Assembly: GCA_041608535.1 (NCBI GenBank) | Contig: JBFISM010000012.1 | Coordinates: forward strand, 1-44,267 | Length of the DNA stretch: 44,267 nt | Reading direction: 5' to 3' | From: JBFISM01 sp041608535 | Lineage (GTDB): Bacteria > Actinomycetota > Acidimicrobiia > Spongiisociales > UBA5794 | Shown here: positions 32,281 through 40,542 of the stretch, piece after piece | Layout: each line of letters starts with the position of its first letter | How positions within the stretch are numbered: the first letter of the stretch is position 1 | Program-made: the position numbers and the translations under genes | Notes under the pieces: model-generated | The model's database searches: none | Seen by the model: the letters and a program-made list of their open reading frames with translations, nothing else | What the model was told of the DNA's origin: nothing

Positions 32281-33398
32281 ACCTGCCCCCGGCGGACGAC
32301 CGGGCGGCGCATCGCAACACCGTGCTCGTCGTCTCGTCCGTGCACCCACCCGACGATCCCCGAATCCGGCAGAAGCTCGTCGAGACCCTACGGGGCCACA
32401 TGCGGGTGGTGATGGCGGTTGCGGCACCGGGACCCAGCAACGTGTCGGGGATAGCAGTCGAGCCGTTGCGGGGCTCGCGGCTGATGCGCACGCTCCGGGC
32501 GTCGTGGAAGATCCTGCGGGGGCGCTACGACGTGGTCTCGGTGCACGATCCCGAGTTGCTCCCGGCCGCCATCGGCGCCGGGCTGCTCGGTCGGCATGTC
32601 GTCTTCGATGTGCACGAGGACGTCCCGGCACAGATACGCCACAAGGAATGGGTGCCCGGTCCGCTTCGCGGCATCGCCGCCCGGGTGCTTGCGATGCTGC
32701 TTCGGCTCGCGGAGCGATTCGTGGCGATCACCCTTGCCGAGCCGGGCTATGGACGGCGCCACCGAGGTGACCATCCGGTCTTCCCGAACACCCTGCCTGC
32801 AGAGTTGCCGGAGCGAGTGCCTCTCGAGGAGCGGCGGGGTGTCGTGTATCTCGGGGACGTCACGAGCCAGCGGGGTGTCGATCTCGCGGTGGAGGCGCTC
32901 GGTCGTATCGAGCCTCGGCCGCCGCTGACGTTGATCGGCCGGTGCAGCGCGCCGTTTCGCGCCGAGCTGGAGTCGCTCGCACGCAAGCACCGTGTTTCGG
33001 TTCGCTTCGCCGGCTACCTGCCTCATCCCGAGGCCCTGCGCGTCATGGGAAGGCACCGGGTGGGTATCTCCCCGCTCCGCGACATTCCCAACTATCGAGA
33101 CTCGCTGCCCACCAAACTCCTCGAGTATCTCGCCATGGGGCTTCCCGTCGTCGCCAGCGATCTCCCCGGGGCCCGTGGACTGCTGGGCGGCGAAGCAGGT
33201 ATCGCGTGGGTGCTCCCGGACGACGCACGGGCGATCGCGTCTGCCATCGAGCGCATCATGGGCGATATACCTCTGTTGCAGGCGACCGACGCGGCGGCCG
33301 ACTCGATACGGGTGCGGTACCGCTGGCCCGAGGACGACGTAGCGGCGTTCTACGCTGGACTGGCTAACGGTGCGGCTGTGCGGGGGAGCGACCGATGA
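32277..33398 (+). CDS. GT4-family glycosyltransferase
   Basis: A 373-residue GT-B enzyme. The N-terminal half begins with TVLVVSSVHPPDDPRIRQKL and has DVVSVHDPELLPAAIGAGLL and VVFDVHEDVPAQIRH; the C-terminal half has YLGDVTSQRGVDLAVEALG, RVSVRFAGYLPHPEALRVM, and the donor site PTKLLEYLAMGLPVVASDLP with the family's E-x(7)-E-like region. GTG 32277 overlaps the dehydrogenase stop (GTGA), so the sugar made by that enzyme may be its substrate. Its last 35 bp overlap the convergent GT2 gene. Confidence 0.9.
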   Translation: MNLPPADDRAAHRNTVLVVSSVHPPDDPRIRQKLVETLRGHMRVVMAVAAPGPSNVSGIAVEPLRGSRLMRTLRASWKILRGRYDVVSVHDPELLPAAIGAGLLGRHVVFDVHEDVPAQIRHKEWVPGPLRGIAARVLAMLLRLAERFVAITLAEPGYGRRHRGDHPVFPNTLPAELPERVPLEERRGVVYLGDVTSQRGVDLAVEALGRIEPRPPLTLIGRCSAPFRAELESLARKHRVSVRFAGYLPHPEALRVMGRHRVGISPLRDIPNYRDSLPTKLLEYLAMGLPVVASDLPGARGLLGGEAGIAWVLPDDARAIASAIERIMGDIPLLQATDAAADSIRVRYRWPEDDVAAFYAGLANGAAVRGSDR

Positions 33399-34347
33399 TG
33401 AAGCCCGTTCCCCACGCCGTGTGCATCGTCGTCACCGCAGCCGGATAGACCAGCGCAGCGCGAGTGCGATCGCGACGCAGCGTCAGGATGGTTCCCACTC
33501 CCACGATCAGGGCGTAGAGACCGGGCACGATGAGTGCCAGATCCCAGCGACCGAGAATGGCGAGAACGAGTGACACCACCAAGCCGATCACCAGCAACGG
33601 TGGAGCGAGCTGTCGCCAGCGCAGCGCATCCGGATGGCGGCGCAGCATGCGCCGCTTGCCGACACCGTATTCGTAGTACTGCACGCCGAGGTCACCCAGT
33701 GACGAACGGGGTGTGTAGGCGACGGACAGCTCGGGATCGAACCACACGACATAGCCGGCGCGCCGCAGCCGGTGGTTGAGGTCGTAATCCTGATTGCGGA
33801 TCATGGTCTCGTCGAACAGCCCGACGTCTTCGATGGCCGCGCGAACGTAGGTACCGAGATACACCGTGTCCACGGGTCCGGCTTTGCCCCCATAGCGGAA
33901 GCGAGCATCGCCCACGCCGATGCGCGAGCCCATGGCCAGAGCAATGCCGCGCTGCACGATCGTCTTTCCCACCGCTCGTTGCACCCCGCCGACGTTGGCC
34001 GCCCCGTGTTCTGCCAGCTGCTGCACAGCCCGGGTGACGTATCCGGGGGGCAGCACGGCCTGCGTATCGCAGCGCACGATGATGGCTCCCGAAGCCACGG
34101 CGATGGCCGCATTCAGGGCCGTCGGGGTGATCCTCTCCGGATTGTCGACCAGTGAGATCTGATTGAACCGCGCGGCGAGACGCTCGACTATCTCTCTCGT
34201 GCCGTCGGTGCTCATCCCGTCGGCGACGACGATGTCGAGACGTCCTGCATAGTCCTGATCGAGACAGCCGTGGATGGCATCACTGATGGTCTCGGCACCG
34301 TTGCGGACCGGGATGACACACGTGACCTTGGGGAATTCCTCGCTCAC
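33364..34347 (-). CDS. GT2 membrane glycosyltransferase (ExoA-like)
   Basis: A 327-residue GT2 enzyme with C-terminal membrane segments. Motifs: VTCVIPVRNGAETISDAIHG, DIVVADGMSTDGTREIVE, ANVGGVQRAVGKTIVQRGIA, YLGTYVRAAIEDVGLFDE, NQDYDLNHRLRRAGYVVWFD. About three hydrophobic segments follow (LLVIGLVVSLVLAIL, LALIVPGLYALIVGVGTIL, VTTMHTAWGTGFI), as in succinoglycan-type ExoA enzymes. GTG 34347 overlaps the DUF402 stop (GTGA) and gives the expected N-terminus; an in-frame ATG 13 codons earlier lies inside DUF402. Confidence 0.9.
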   Translation of the reverse strand: MSEEFPKVTCVIPVRNGAETISDAIHGCLDQDYAGRLDIVVADGMSTDGTREIVERLAARFNQISLVDNPERITPTALNAAIAVASGAIIVRCDTQAVLPPGYVTRAVQQLAEHGAANVGGVQRAVGKTIVQRGIALAMGSRIGVGDARFRYGGKAGPVDTVYLGTYVRAAIEDVGLFDETMIRNQDYDLNHRLRRAGYVVWFDPELSVAYTPRSSLGDLGVQYYEYGVGKRRMLRRHPDALRWRQLAPPLLVIGLVVSLVLAILGRWDLALIVPGLYALIVGVGTILTLRRDRTRAALVYPAAVTTMHTAWGTGFIIGRSPAQPHR

Positions 34348-34880
34348 AGTGGGGGCCCTTCCCGCCCGAGTGCACGCTCCATCCACCGCCGCGCCACGGC
34401 GTCGAACGGCTCGGTGCGGTTGAGCACGTCGAGGTAGAGCTTGGCCGTGGTGGTTCTCGCCCGGTCGACCAGGTGGTCGGGGTACCCGAGTGTCTCTCGG
34501 TGCTCGGCGAACTCGTCCTCGTCGAAGACCTCTACCCGTCCGTCATCCCACCGACCGATGTCGAGGTCGAGATCGGTCATGGTCACCACCGAACCCGTCC
34601 ACCGTGGCGGGGTGACGATGTCGATGAAGAGGTCGGGGCGCTCCACGTCGGGGAGATCCTCCGCCCAGATGGCTGTCCACCACGCATCCTCGGGGATGAG
34701 CTTGACATGGCGCCCCCGCATCGTGATGGCAGGTTCGGCTCCGCGGCGCGCCATTGAGCCATCCGGGGACCACAACCAGGTGCCGTACCCGTCCACGCCC
34801 AGCCGGTACATCGAGAAGCGCCAGTGAGGTGTGTCCGGGTGCTTGCGAAAGTCGATGGTCACGACATCGGGCCGGCTCAC
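34344..34880 (-). CDS. DUF402 protein
   Basis: About 178 residues. DUF402 motifs: HWRFSMYRLGVDGYGTWLWS, AWWTAIWAEDL, LFIDIVTPPRWTGSVVTMTD, then LDLDIGRWDDGRVEVFDEDE and FAEHRETLGYPDHLVDRA. The family includes phosphatases with an Asp-rich metal site, as in FomD and Ntdp proteins; the DLDLD and DEDEF acidic groups are present here. I place the start at GTG 34880 rather than GTG 34889 because TAGCGT ends 7 nt before it, matching the leaderless spacing, while the earlier GTG would lie inside that -10 box. Translationally coupled to the downstream GT2. Confidence 0.82.
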   Translation of the reverse strand: MSRPDVVTIDFRKHPDTPHWRFSMYRLGVDGYGTWLWSPDGSMARRGAEPAITMRGRHVKLIPEDAWWTAIWAEDLPDVERPDLFIDIVTPPRWTGSVVTMTDLDLDIGRWDDGRVEVFDEDEFAEHRETLGYPDHLVDRARTTTAKLYLDVLNRTEPFDAVARRWMERALGREGPPL

Positions 34881-34887
34881 CGCAGGC

Positions 34888-34893
34888 ACGCTA
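34888..34893 (-). promoter_or_regulatory. Candidate -10 box of a leaderless promoter
   Basis: TAGCGT on the minus strand, 7 nt upstream of the GTG at 34880. The alternative GTG at 34889 overlaps the box. Confidence 0.35.
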
Positions 34894-34913
34894 CCCGCAT
34901 GAGTGGCGTTCCG

Positions 34914-35930
34914 TCAGCCGGCGTCCCAGGTGCCGGCAGATCGGATCAGATCTGCGAGATTCCCCGGTCCCTTCCTCGCTTGAGCATCGAGCAGCTGCCG
35001 CTGCATGAGATCCCCATAGGCACCGTGCTCCACCTGCCGGAATATCCCGATCGGGGTCGGTCCATACGGGCCGGCGGACAACCGGCTCAGCGCAAAGGCG
35101 ACGGAGGGTTCCGGTACCTCCGGGTCGTGGACATGCAGTGCCGCTTCTCCGACGTCCGCAACCTTGACGATGGTCGCTCCCCTCGAGCCCATGGCGACTC
35201 CGTACTCGTTGTCGGCGCCGAAGCGGATCGGCCGGCCGGCTTCGAGGTAGATCCGGTTCTCTTCCCGCTCGGTGCGGCCGGTGAGCGCGATGAAGGCCTT
35301 GTCGTTGAACACGTTGCAGTTCTGATAGATCTCGACGAACGCAGCCCCGCGGTGCTCATATGCGGCCCGGATGATCTCCGCCGAGTGTGTCCGGTCCATG
35401 TCGATCGTGCGCGCCACGAACGTGGCTTCGGCGCCGAGAGCGAGCGAGACCGGGTTGAACGGGTTGTCGATGGAGCCCGTCGGGCTCGTCTTCGTTCGCT
35501 TGCCGACCTCGGAGGTCGGCGAGTATTGACCTTTGGTGAGTCCGTAGATCTGGTTGTTGAACAGCAGGATCTTGATGTTCACGTTGCGCCGCAGCGCATG
35601 GATGAGGTGGTTGCCTCCGATCGACAGGGCGTCGCCGTCGCCGGTGACGACCCACACCGTGAGGTCCGGGTTGGCCGTGGCGACTCCGGTGGCGATGGCC
35701 GGTGCCCGCCCGTGGATCGAGTGCATCCCGTAGGTCTCCACGTAATACGGGAAGCGGGCGGCACACCCGATACCGGAGACGAAGACGTGCTTGTCCTTGT
35801 CGACGTCGAGCTCCGCCAGCAGATTCTGCACGGTGGCCAGGATGGTGTAGTCCCCACACCCGGGGCACCACCTGACCTCTTGGTCGGACTGGAAGTCGCT
35901 CCGCTCGTACCTGGTTGGTGTGTCGGTCAT
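34914..35930 (-). CDS. korB: 2-oxoacid:ferredoxin oxidoreductase beta subunit
   Basis: A 338-residue thiamine-diphosphate-binding beta subunit of a KorAB-type 2-oxoglutarate (or 2-oxoacid) ferredoxin oxidoreductase. WCPGCGDYTILATVQNLLAE and SGIGCAARFPYYVETYGMHS hold cysteines for the cluster; RAPAIATGVATANPDLTVWV and TGDGDALSIGGNHLIHALRR is the TPP-Mg site; FNNQIYGLTKGQYSPTSEVG follows. ATG overlaps the stop of korA (ATGA), as is usual. The pair lets the TCA cycle pass electrons to ferredoxin. Substrate preference is inferred from the family. Confidence 0.94.
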   Translation of the reverse strand: MTDTPTRYERSDFQSDQEVRWCPGCGDYTILATVQNLLAELDVDKDKHVFVSGIGCAARFPYYVETYGMHSIHGRAPAIATGVATANPDLTVWVVTGDGDALSIGGNHLIHALRRNVNIKILLFNNQIYGLTKGQYSPTSEVGKRTKTSPTGSIDNPFNPVSLALGAEATFVARTIDMDRTHSAEIIRAAYEHRGAAFVEIYQNCNVFNDKAFIALTGRTEREENRIYLEAGRPIRFGADNEYGVAMGSRGATIVKVADVGEAALHVHDPEVPEPSVAFALSRLSAGPYGPTPIGIFRQVEHGAYGDLMQRQLLDAQARKGPGNLADLIRSAGTWDAG

Positions 35931-37786
35931 TCGGCCAGCTCCACGATCTTCGCTGCGATCTCGGCCGCCTTGAAGGGCAGTCCCTGGATCTTGGGATAGG
36001 GAATGGCGTCCACGAGGTATTCGGCACGCAGCATCTTGGTGAGCTGACCCCGGTTCAGCTCGGGAACGAGCACCTTGTCGTATGCCGCCAGTAGCTCACC
36101 GAGGTTGGGCGGCAGCGGGTTGAGATGCCGCAGATGGATGTGCGCCGCCATCACGCCACCGCGCGCTGCGTTGTTGACACCGGCGCGGATCGCACCAAAG
36201 GTGGATCCCCAACCCACGACGACCATATCGGCGCCGTCTCCGTTGTGCACCTCGGCCGGCGCGATGTCAAGCGCTATGCGCCGGAGCTTCTCCTCACGGA
36301 CGATGGTCATGGCCTCGTGGTTTCTCGGATCGTACGAGACGTTGCCCGTCTCGGCTTCGTGCTCCAGCCCGCCGACACGATGCTCGAGCCCGGGAGTGCC
36401 GGGAATCGCCCAGGGACGGCGCAGCGTCTCCGGATCGCGGAGATACGGGAGGAATCCGTTGTCGGTGTTGGAGGAGGTGGCGAACGGGATCGAATGGTCG
36501 GGGAGGGCCTCGACATCGGGGAGCGCCCAAGGCTCGGAGCTGTTGGCGATGTACCCGTCGGACAGCAGGACGACGGGGGTCATGTACTTGACGGCGATCC
36601 GGCACGCCTCGATGGCGGTGTCGAAGGCGTCGCTCGGGCTGGTGACCGAGACCACGGGCAGCGGCGCCTCACCGTGCCGTCCGTACAGTGCCTGCAGCAG
36701 ATCCGCCTGCTCCACCTTCGTGGGCATCCCGGTCGAAGGGCCGGCCCGTTGCACATTGACGATGATGAGGGGTATCTCGGTCTGGAACGCCAGGGCGATC
36801 GTCTCGCCTTTGAGGGCCACCCCAGGCCCGCTCGTCCCCGTGACACCGAGATGACCGGCGAACGCTGCACCGAGAGCGATGCCGATGGCTGCGATCTCGT
36901 CCTCTGCTTGGAAGGTGCGCACGCCGAAGTTCTTGTGGCGGGCGAGCTCCTCGAGAATGCTCGACGCCGGTGTGATCGGGTACGAGCCGTAGAACAGCGG
37001 GAGCTTGACGCTCTGGGCGCCGGCGATGAAGCCCCACGCCAGGGCCTGGTTGCCCGTCACATTGGTGTACGTCCCCGGTGGCAGCGTCGCCGGCTCGATC
37101 TCGTATGTGTGGTGGAACTCCTCGGTGGTGATGCCGAAGTTGTATCCCGCCCGGAACGCAGCGATGTTGGCCTTGGCGACGGGCTCGTCTGGTCCGAACT
37201 TGCGCTCGACCCAGTCGATGACCGGCTGGGTGGGGCGGTTGAACATCCACGACACCAATCCGAGAGCAAAGAAGTTCTTCGACCGCAACGTGGCTCGGCC
37301 CTTCACGCCGGTGTCGGCGACGGCCAGCTTGGTCAGCTCTTCCATCGGCGCTTTGAGCACGTGGTAGCCCTCGAGACTCCCGTCCTCCAGGGGGTCGGTG
37401 TCGTAGCCTGCCTTGGCGAAGTTGCGCTCTTCGAAGCTGTCGGTGTTGACGAGCAGGAGTCCACCACCCCGCAGATCCCCGATGTTGGCCTTGAGGGCGG
37501 CCGGGTTCATGGCGACGAGGACGTCGGGGTTGTCGCCGGGGGTGAGGATGTCCCAATCGGCGATGTGCACCTGGAACGAGGAGACTCCGGGGAGAGTGCC
37601 CTGGGGGGCGCGGATCTCGGCTGGAAAGTTCGGCAGCGTGGCGAGGTCGTTGCCGAAGAGTGCGGAGGCCGCCGTGAATCTCGAGCCGACGAGCTGCATC
37701 CCGTCACCCGAGTCGCCGGCAAAACGGATCACGACCCTATCGAGGGCCTCGCGATCCTGCGGCACGGTCATGGTCTGATCCGCCAC
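35927..37786 (-). CDS. korA: 2-oxoacid:ferredoxin oxidoreductase alpha subunit (fused gamma-alpha)
   Basis: A 619-residue subunit. Residues 18-190 are the gamma domain (VVIRFAGDSGDGMQLVGSRF, LPNFPAEIRAPQGTLPGVSS). The remainder is the alpha pyrimidine-binding part: GNQALAWGFIAGAQSVKLPL, YPITPASSILEEL, TFQAEDEIAAIGIALGAAFA, GVTGTSGPGVALKGETIALA, NVQRAGPSTGMPTKVEQADL. Fused gamma-alpha is normal for KorA. GTG 37786 has AGGAGG at the right distance upstream. A promoter candidate lies 83-110 nt upstream. korA and korB form a two-gene operon. Confidence 0.94.
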   Translation of the reverse strand: MADQTMTVPQDREALDRVVIRFAGDSGDGMQLVGSRFTAASALFGNDLATLPNFPAEIRAPQGTLPGVSSFQVHIADWDILTPGDNPDVLVAMNPAALKANIGDLRGGGLLLVNTDSFEERNFAKAGYDTDPLEDGSLEGYHVLKAPMEELTKLAVADTGVKGRATLRSKNFFALGLVSWMFNRPTQPVIDWVERKFGPDEPVAKANIAAFRAGYNFGITTEEFHHTYEIEPATLPPGTYTNVTGNQALAWGFIAGAQSVKLPLFYGSYPITPASSILEELARHKNFGVRTFQAEDEIAAIGIALGAAFAGHLGVTGTSGPGVALKGETIALAFQTEIPLIIVNVQRAGPSTGMPTKVEQADLLQALYGRHGEAPLPVVSVTSPSDAFDTAIEACRIAVKYMTPVVLLSDGYIANSSEPWALPDVEALPDHSIPFATSSNTDNGFLPYLRDPETLRRPWAIPGTPGLEHRVGGLEHEAETGNVSYDPRNHEAMTIVREEKLRRIALDIAPAEVHNGDGADMVVVGWGSTFGAIRAGVNNAARGGVMAAHIHLRHLNPLPPNLGELLAAYDKVLVPELNRGQLTKMLRAEYLVDAIPYPKIQGLPFKAAEIAAKIVELAE

Positions 37787-37868
37787 TGGCTACGCCTCCT
37801 ACTGGCATCTTGGGCAAGTCTCGGTTCCGAGCACCGGCCCGCATCGTGCATCCCCGCACACACGGGCA

Positions 37869-37896
37869 AGTGTATATCAGTCCCAGAGCTTGTCGA
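37869..37896 (-). promoter_or_regulatory. Candidate sigma-70-type promoter of korAB
   Basis: On the minus strand TCGACA (37896-37891), 16 nt, TACACT (37874-37869). Five of six and four of six matches to the vegetative consensus. It is 83 nt upstream of the korA start, which has its own strong AGGAGG. Confidence 0.45.
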
Positions 37897-37923
37897 TGCT
37901 TCCTACGGGAGCGACCCGCCGCT

Positions 37924-39315
37924 TCAGGCCGAGTCGTCGCGCCCGGCAAGTGGCGGTGTCGGTGTGGACACGATGTTTCGTGTCTCGAGAGCTTCGGCGA
38001 TGTCGAGGAGCCTGGCCTCCGACCACATCGGACCGACCAGCTGTGCGGCTGCCACGTGTCCGCCCAGGGGTAGCGACAGCGCCGGTGCCAGGGCGTGATT
38101 GACCGGTGCGGTGAACCGGCTCAACGGGAGGCGGTAGGGGACCGGCCGTCCCGCGATCTCTATCGTGTCGACGCCGATCTCCTTGCGCATCGCAGCAACG
38201 GTCGGCGTGATCAGCGCATCGCAGCGGCTGAATGCGATGCGCAGCGAGCGGCGCAGTCTCGCCCGCCACTCGAGACCACGTAGGTAGTCGTCGATGCTGG
38301 TATCGAACGTGCTCTCCAGCCGTTGCCGTACCTCGGGGCCGTAGGAGTCCGGCTGCGTGGCGAAACGCTCGCGGTGCACGCTGGCCACTTCAGCGGCCAG
38401 CGCTTCGATGATCAGACCCGGGAAATCCAGGTCGGGTAGGTCGAGATCGATGACGGTCACCCCGCAGTCACGCACGGCGTCCACGAACCAGCTCCATCCG
38501 GTGGCGACGTCGTCGCTCAGCTCGTCATCGACCCAGGGCCGGGGGATCCCCACCGTGATCTCGTCGAGCGCCACCCCGGCTCCGCCGATGGTGACCTCGA
38601 CCGGCACCGACCACGGATCTACTGCGTCGAAGCCCGCCATGACGCGGTACATCAGCCGGGCATCCGCCACCGTGCGCGTCAGCGGTCCGACGGTGTCGAC
38701 GGAGGGAACCAGCGGGTACACGCCGGTGAGCGGGATACGCCCGTGCGTGACCTTGAGACCGACGATGCGGCACAGTGCGGCAGGCACCCGCACCGACCCA
38801 CCGGTGTCGGTGCCGAGCGCCACCGGCACGAGCTGCGCCGCAACCGCGGCACCGGACCCACCGGAGGAGCCCCCGGGGGAGGTCGCCGGGTCCCATGGAT
38901 TGCGGACCGGCCCGAACCAGGGGTTCTCCGACGAGAACCCGTAGGCAAACTCGTGCAGACCGGTGCGCCCCACCACGACGGCATCCGCCGCGAGCAGCCG
39001 ATCGACACAGGGTGCGTTCATGTCGGGCATCGCCGGCGGCCCGCTCGTGCCGCGGGTGTTCGGCGTGCCCGCCTGGTCGATGAGGTCCTTCACCCCGATC
39101 GGGACGCCGGCCAGCGGGCCGAGCGCTTCGCCGTTGCGACAACGTTCGTCGATCTGGCCGGCGGCGGCACGGGCGGCGTCCCCGGTGACGAGCGTGAAGG
39201 CGTTGAGCTGGGGCTCGAGCCGGTCGATGGCAGCGAGGTGGGTCTCGACCACCTCAGTGGCGGTGGTCCGGCCGCTGCGAACCGCGGCGGCGATGTCGGC
39301 GGCGCTGCCGATCAC
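37924..39315 (-). CDS. Amidase signature family protein
   Basis: A 463-residue amidase with the Ser-cisSer-Lys triad. The lysine is in GVPIGVKDLIDQAGTPN, the glycine/serine-rich signature is SPGGSSGGSGAAVAAQLVPV and ALGTDTGGSVRVPAALC, and PSVDTVGPLTRTVADARLMY follows. Such enzymes hydrolyse amides; the substrate (small amide, or a Glu-tRNA as in GatA) is not clear, but no gatB/gatC is adjacent, so a metabolic amidase is more likely. GTG 39315 is one base after the TGA of the DUF3048 gene, indicating coupling. The downstream neighbour is korA on the same strand. Confidence 0.9.
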   Translation of the reverse strand: MIGSAADIAAAVRSGRTTATEVVETHLAAIDRLEPQLNAFTLVTGDAARAAAGQIDERCRNGEALGPLAGVPIGVKDLIDQAGTPNTRGTSGPPAMPDMNAPCVDRLLAADAVVVGRTGLHEFAYGFSSENPWFGPVRNPWDPATSPGGSSGGSGAAVAAQLVPVALGTDTGGSVRVPAALCRIVGLKVTHGRIPLTGVYPLVPSVDTVGPLTRTVADARLMYRVMAGFDAVDPWSVPVEVTIGGAGVALDEITVGIPRPWVDDELSDDVATGWSWFVDAVRDCGVTVIDLDLPDLDFPGLIIEALAAEVASVHRERFATQPDSYGPEVRQRLESTFDTSIDDYLRGLEWRARLRRSLRIAFSRCDALITPTVAAMRKEIGVDTIEIAGRPVPYRLPLSRFTAPVNHALAPALSLPLGGHVAAAQLVGPMWSEARLLDIAEALETRNIVSTPTPPLAGRDDSA

Positions 39316-39316
39316 G

Positions 39317-40426
39317 TCACTCCCAGGTGATCGTGCGATGATCAGGGAAGACGGAGATCCACAATCGGCCGGCCGGGATCGAGACCGGGTCGCCGTCCGG
39401 CGTGGTGAGGGCGAAGAAATCCTCGACCTCCTCGCGAGACCAGACGGCCTCGAGTACCCCGCCGTCGTGGAAGACCAACGCCGGTCCCTCGCCCACGGTG
39501 GTGAGTGCGGGTACCGCACTCCCGCTGGACCCACTCGCCGTGTATTGGTCCGCCATCATGACAACGAGCACGTCGGCGGCGATCTGCTCGCCCTCTCCAT
39601 CGATGTCCACCCACTCGTGTGGAGTGTCGGCGTTGAACCGAAGCCATTGCGCACCGTCCCACTGCCAGCGGACGCTCGGCCACAGTGGGCTCCAGTTGAA
39701 CTCCGCGACCTCCACGTCCTCGGTGGTCGGGGTCGGATCGGCGGAGAATTCGAACCACGGGCCGGTGGGTGGTGCGTCATCGACACCACGCTCATCGCCG
39801 ACGTTGCGGATCTCGATGGTGTTTGCATACAGCGTGCGCTCGTAGGCTCGATTGCCACGCGGGATGCGGAACGTGTTTGGCCGAGTCTCGCTGAGGATCG
39901 GGACCCCGGCGTTGCGGATGATCGATTGCACCCACGGCTGGGCGCCGGAGATCTGCAGCAGGGCATCGAGCGGCGCCACCAGGGTGGGGTCGGTGGGACG
40001 CCCGGAGCGGATGGGCCCGACGTACTCGCTGTCCGATGTGTGGAACAGCGCGATGAACCGGGTGATCCCACTCTCCACGACCAGCTCGATGACGGCGTCC
40101 GCGTCCTGAAGACCGGATTGGGGCCTGGCGTCGGGGTGATTGTCGATCTTGACAGCAACGACACGGCGATCGGCGTCGACGTCCGTCGGTGTCGGCATCC
40201 CGTTGAGCAGCGACGGATCGCCAACCGGAGCCGCCGTCGAGGAGGTGGTCGACGGTGTGGCCGCTGTGGTCGATGGCGCCACGGTCGTGGTCGTGGTCGG
40301 CGGACGAGGCGCCGCGGTGGTCGTTGACGACTCGGCCTCGTCGTCGCCGCCGCAAGCGGCGCCGAGCAGGGCAAGGATGGTGAGGAAGATGGCGATTCGC
40401 CGCCATCGCATCATCGCAGATGCCAT
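39317..40426 (-). CDS. DUF3048 lipoprotein
   Basis: A 369-residue exported protein. The N-terminus is a lipoprotein-type signal (RIAIFLTILALLGAACGGDD, lipid-modified Cys at 25 or so), then a long Thr/Pro-rich linker (TTTTTVAPSTTAATPSTTSS) and the DUF3048 domain: LLNGMPTPTDVDADRRVVAV, KIDNHPDARPQSGLQDADAV, TRFIALFHTSDSEYVGPIRS, and PAGRLWISVFPDHRTITW at the end. It is a paralogue of the protein at 21117. ATG 40426 has AAGGGA about 7 nt upstream. The 116-nt gap to the divergent AlkD-like gene holds a candidate TATACA/TACACT -10 at 40477-40484. Confidence 0.88.
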   Translation of the reverse strand: MASAMMRWRRIAIFLTILALLGAACGGDDEAESSTTTAAPRPPTTTTTVAPSTTAATPSTTSSTAAPVGDPSLLNGMPTPTDVDADRRVVAVKIDNHPDARPQSGLQDADAVIELVVESGITRFIALFHTSDSEYVGPIRSGRPTDPTLVAPLDALLQISGAQPWVQSIIRNAGVPILSETRPNTFRIPRGNRAYERTLYANTIEIRNVGDERGVDDAPPTGPWFEFSADPTPTTEDVEVAEFNWSPLWPSVRWQWDGAQWLRFNADTPHEWVDIDGEGEQIAADVLVVMMADQYTASGSSGSAVPALTTVGEGPALVFHDGGVLEAVWSREEVEDFFALTTPDGDPVSIPAGRLWISVFPDHRTITWE

Positions 40427-40542
40427 GGTGTCCCTTCGCTGGTGTGGGTGCCGGTTCGATCCGGCAGCGGGCGAGGAGTGTATACGGCGGGCCGCCAAAC
40501 GTCGTCGATCTGCCATGGTGCACCTGATCGGGGAGGAGGAGC

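Noticed and set aside
40450..40465. GCCGG-TTCGAT-CCGGC resembles the T-arm of a tRNA (TTCGATC loop).
   Set aside because: The closing pair after TTCGATC does not form a five-base T-stem, and no D-arm, anticodon arm or acceptor is found within 80 nt. It is a short hairpin in the leader of the DUF3048 gene.
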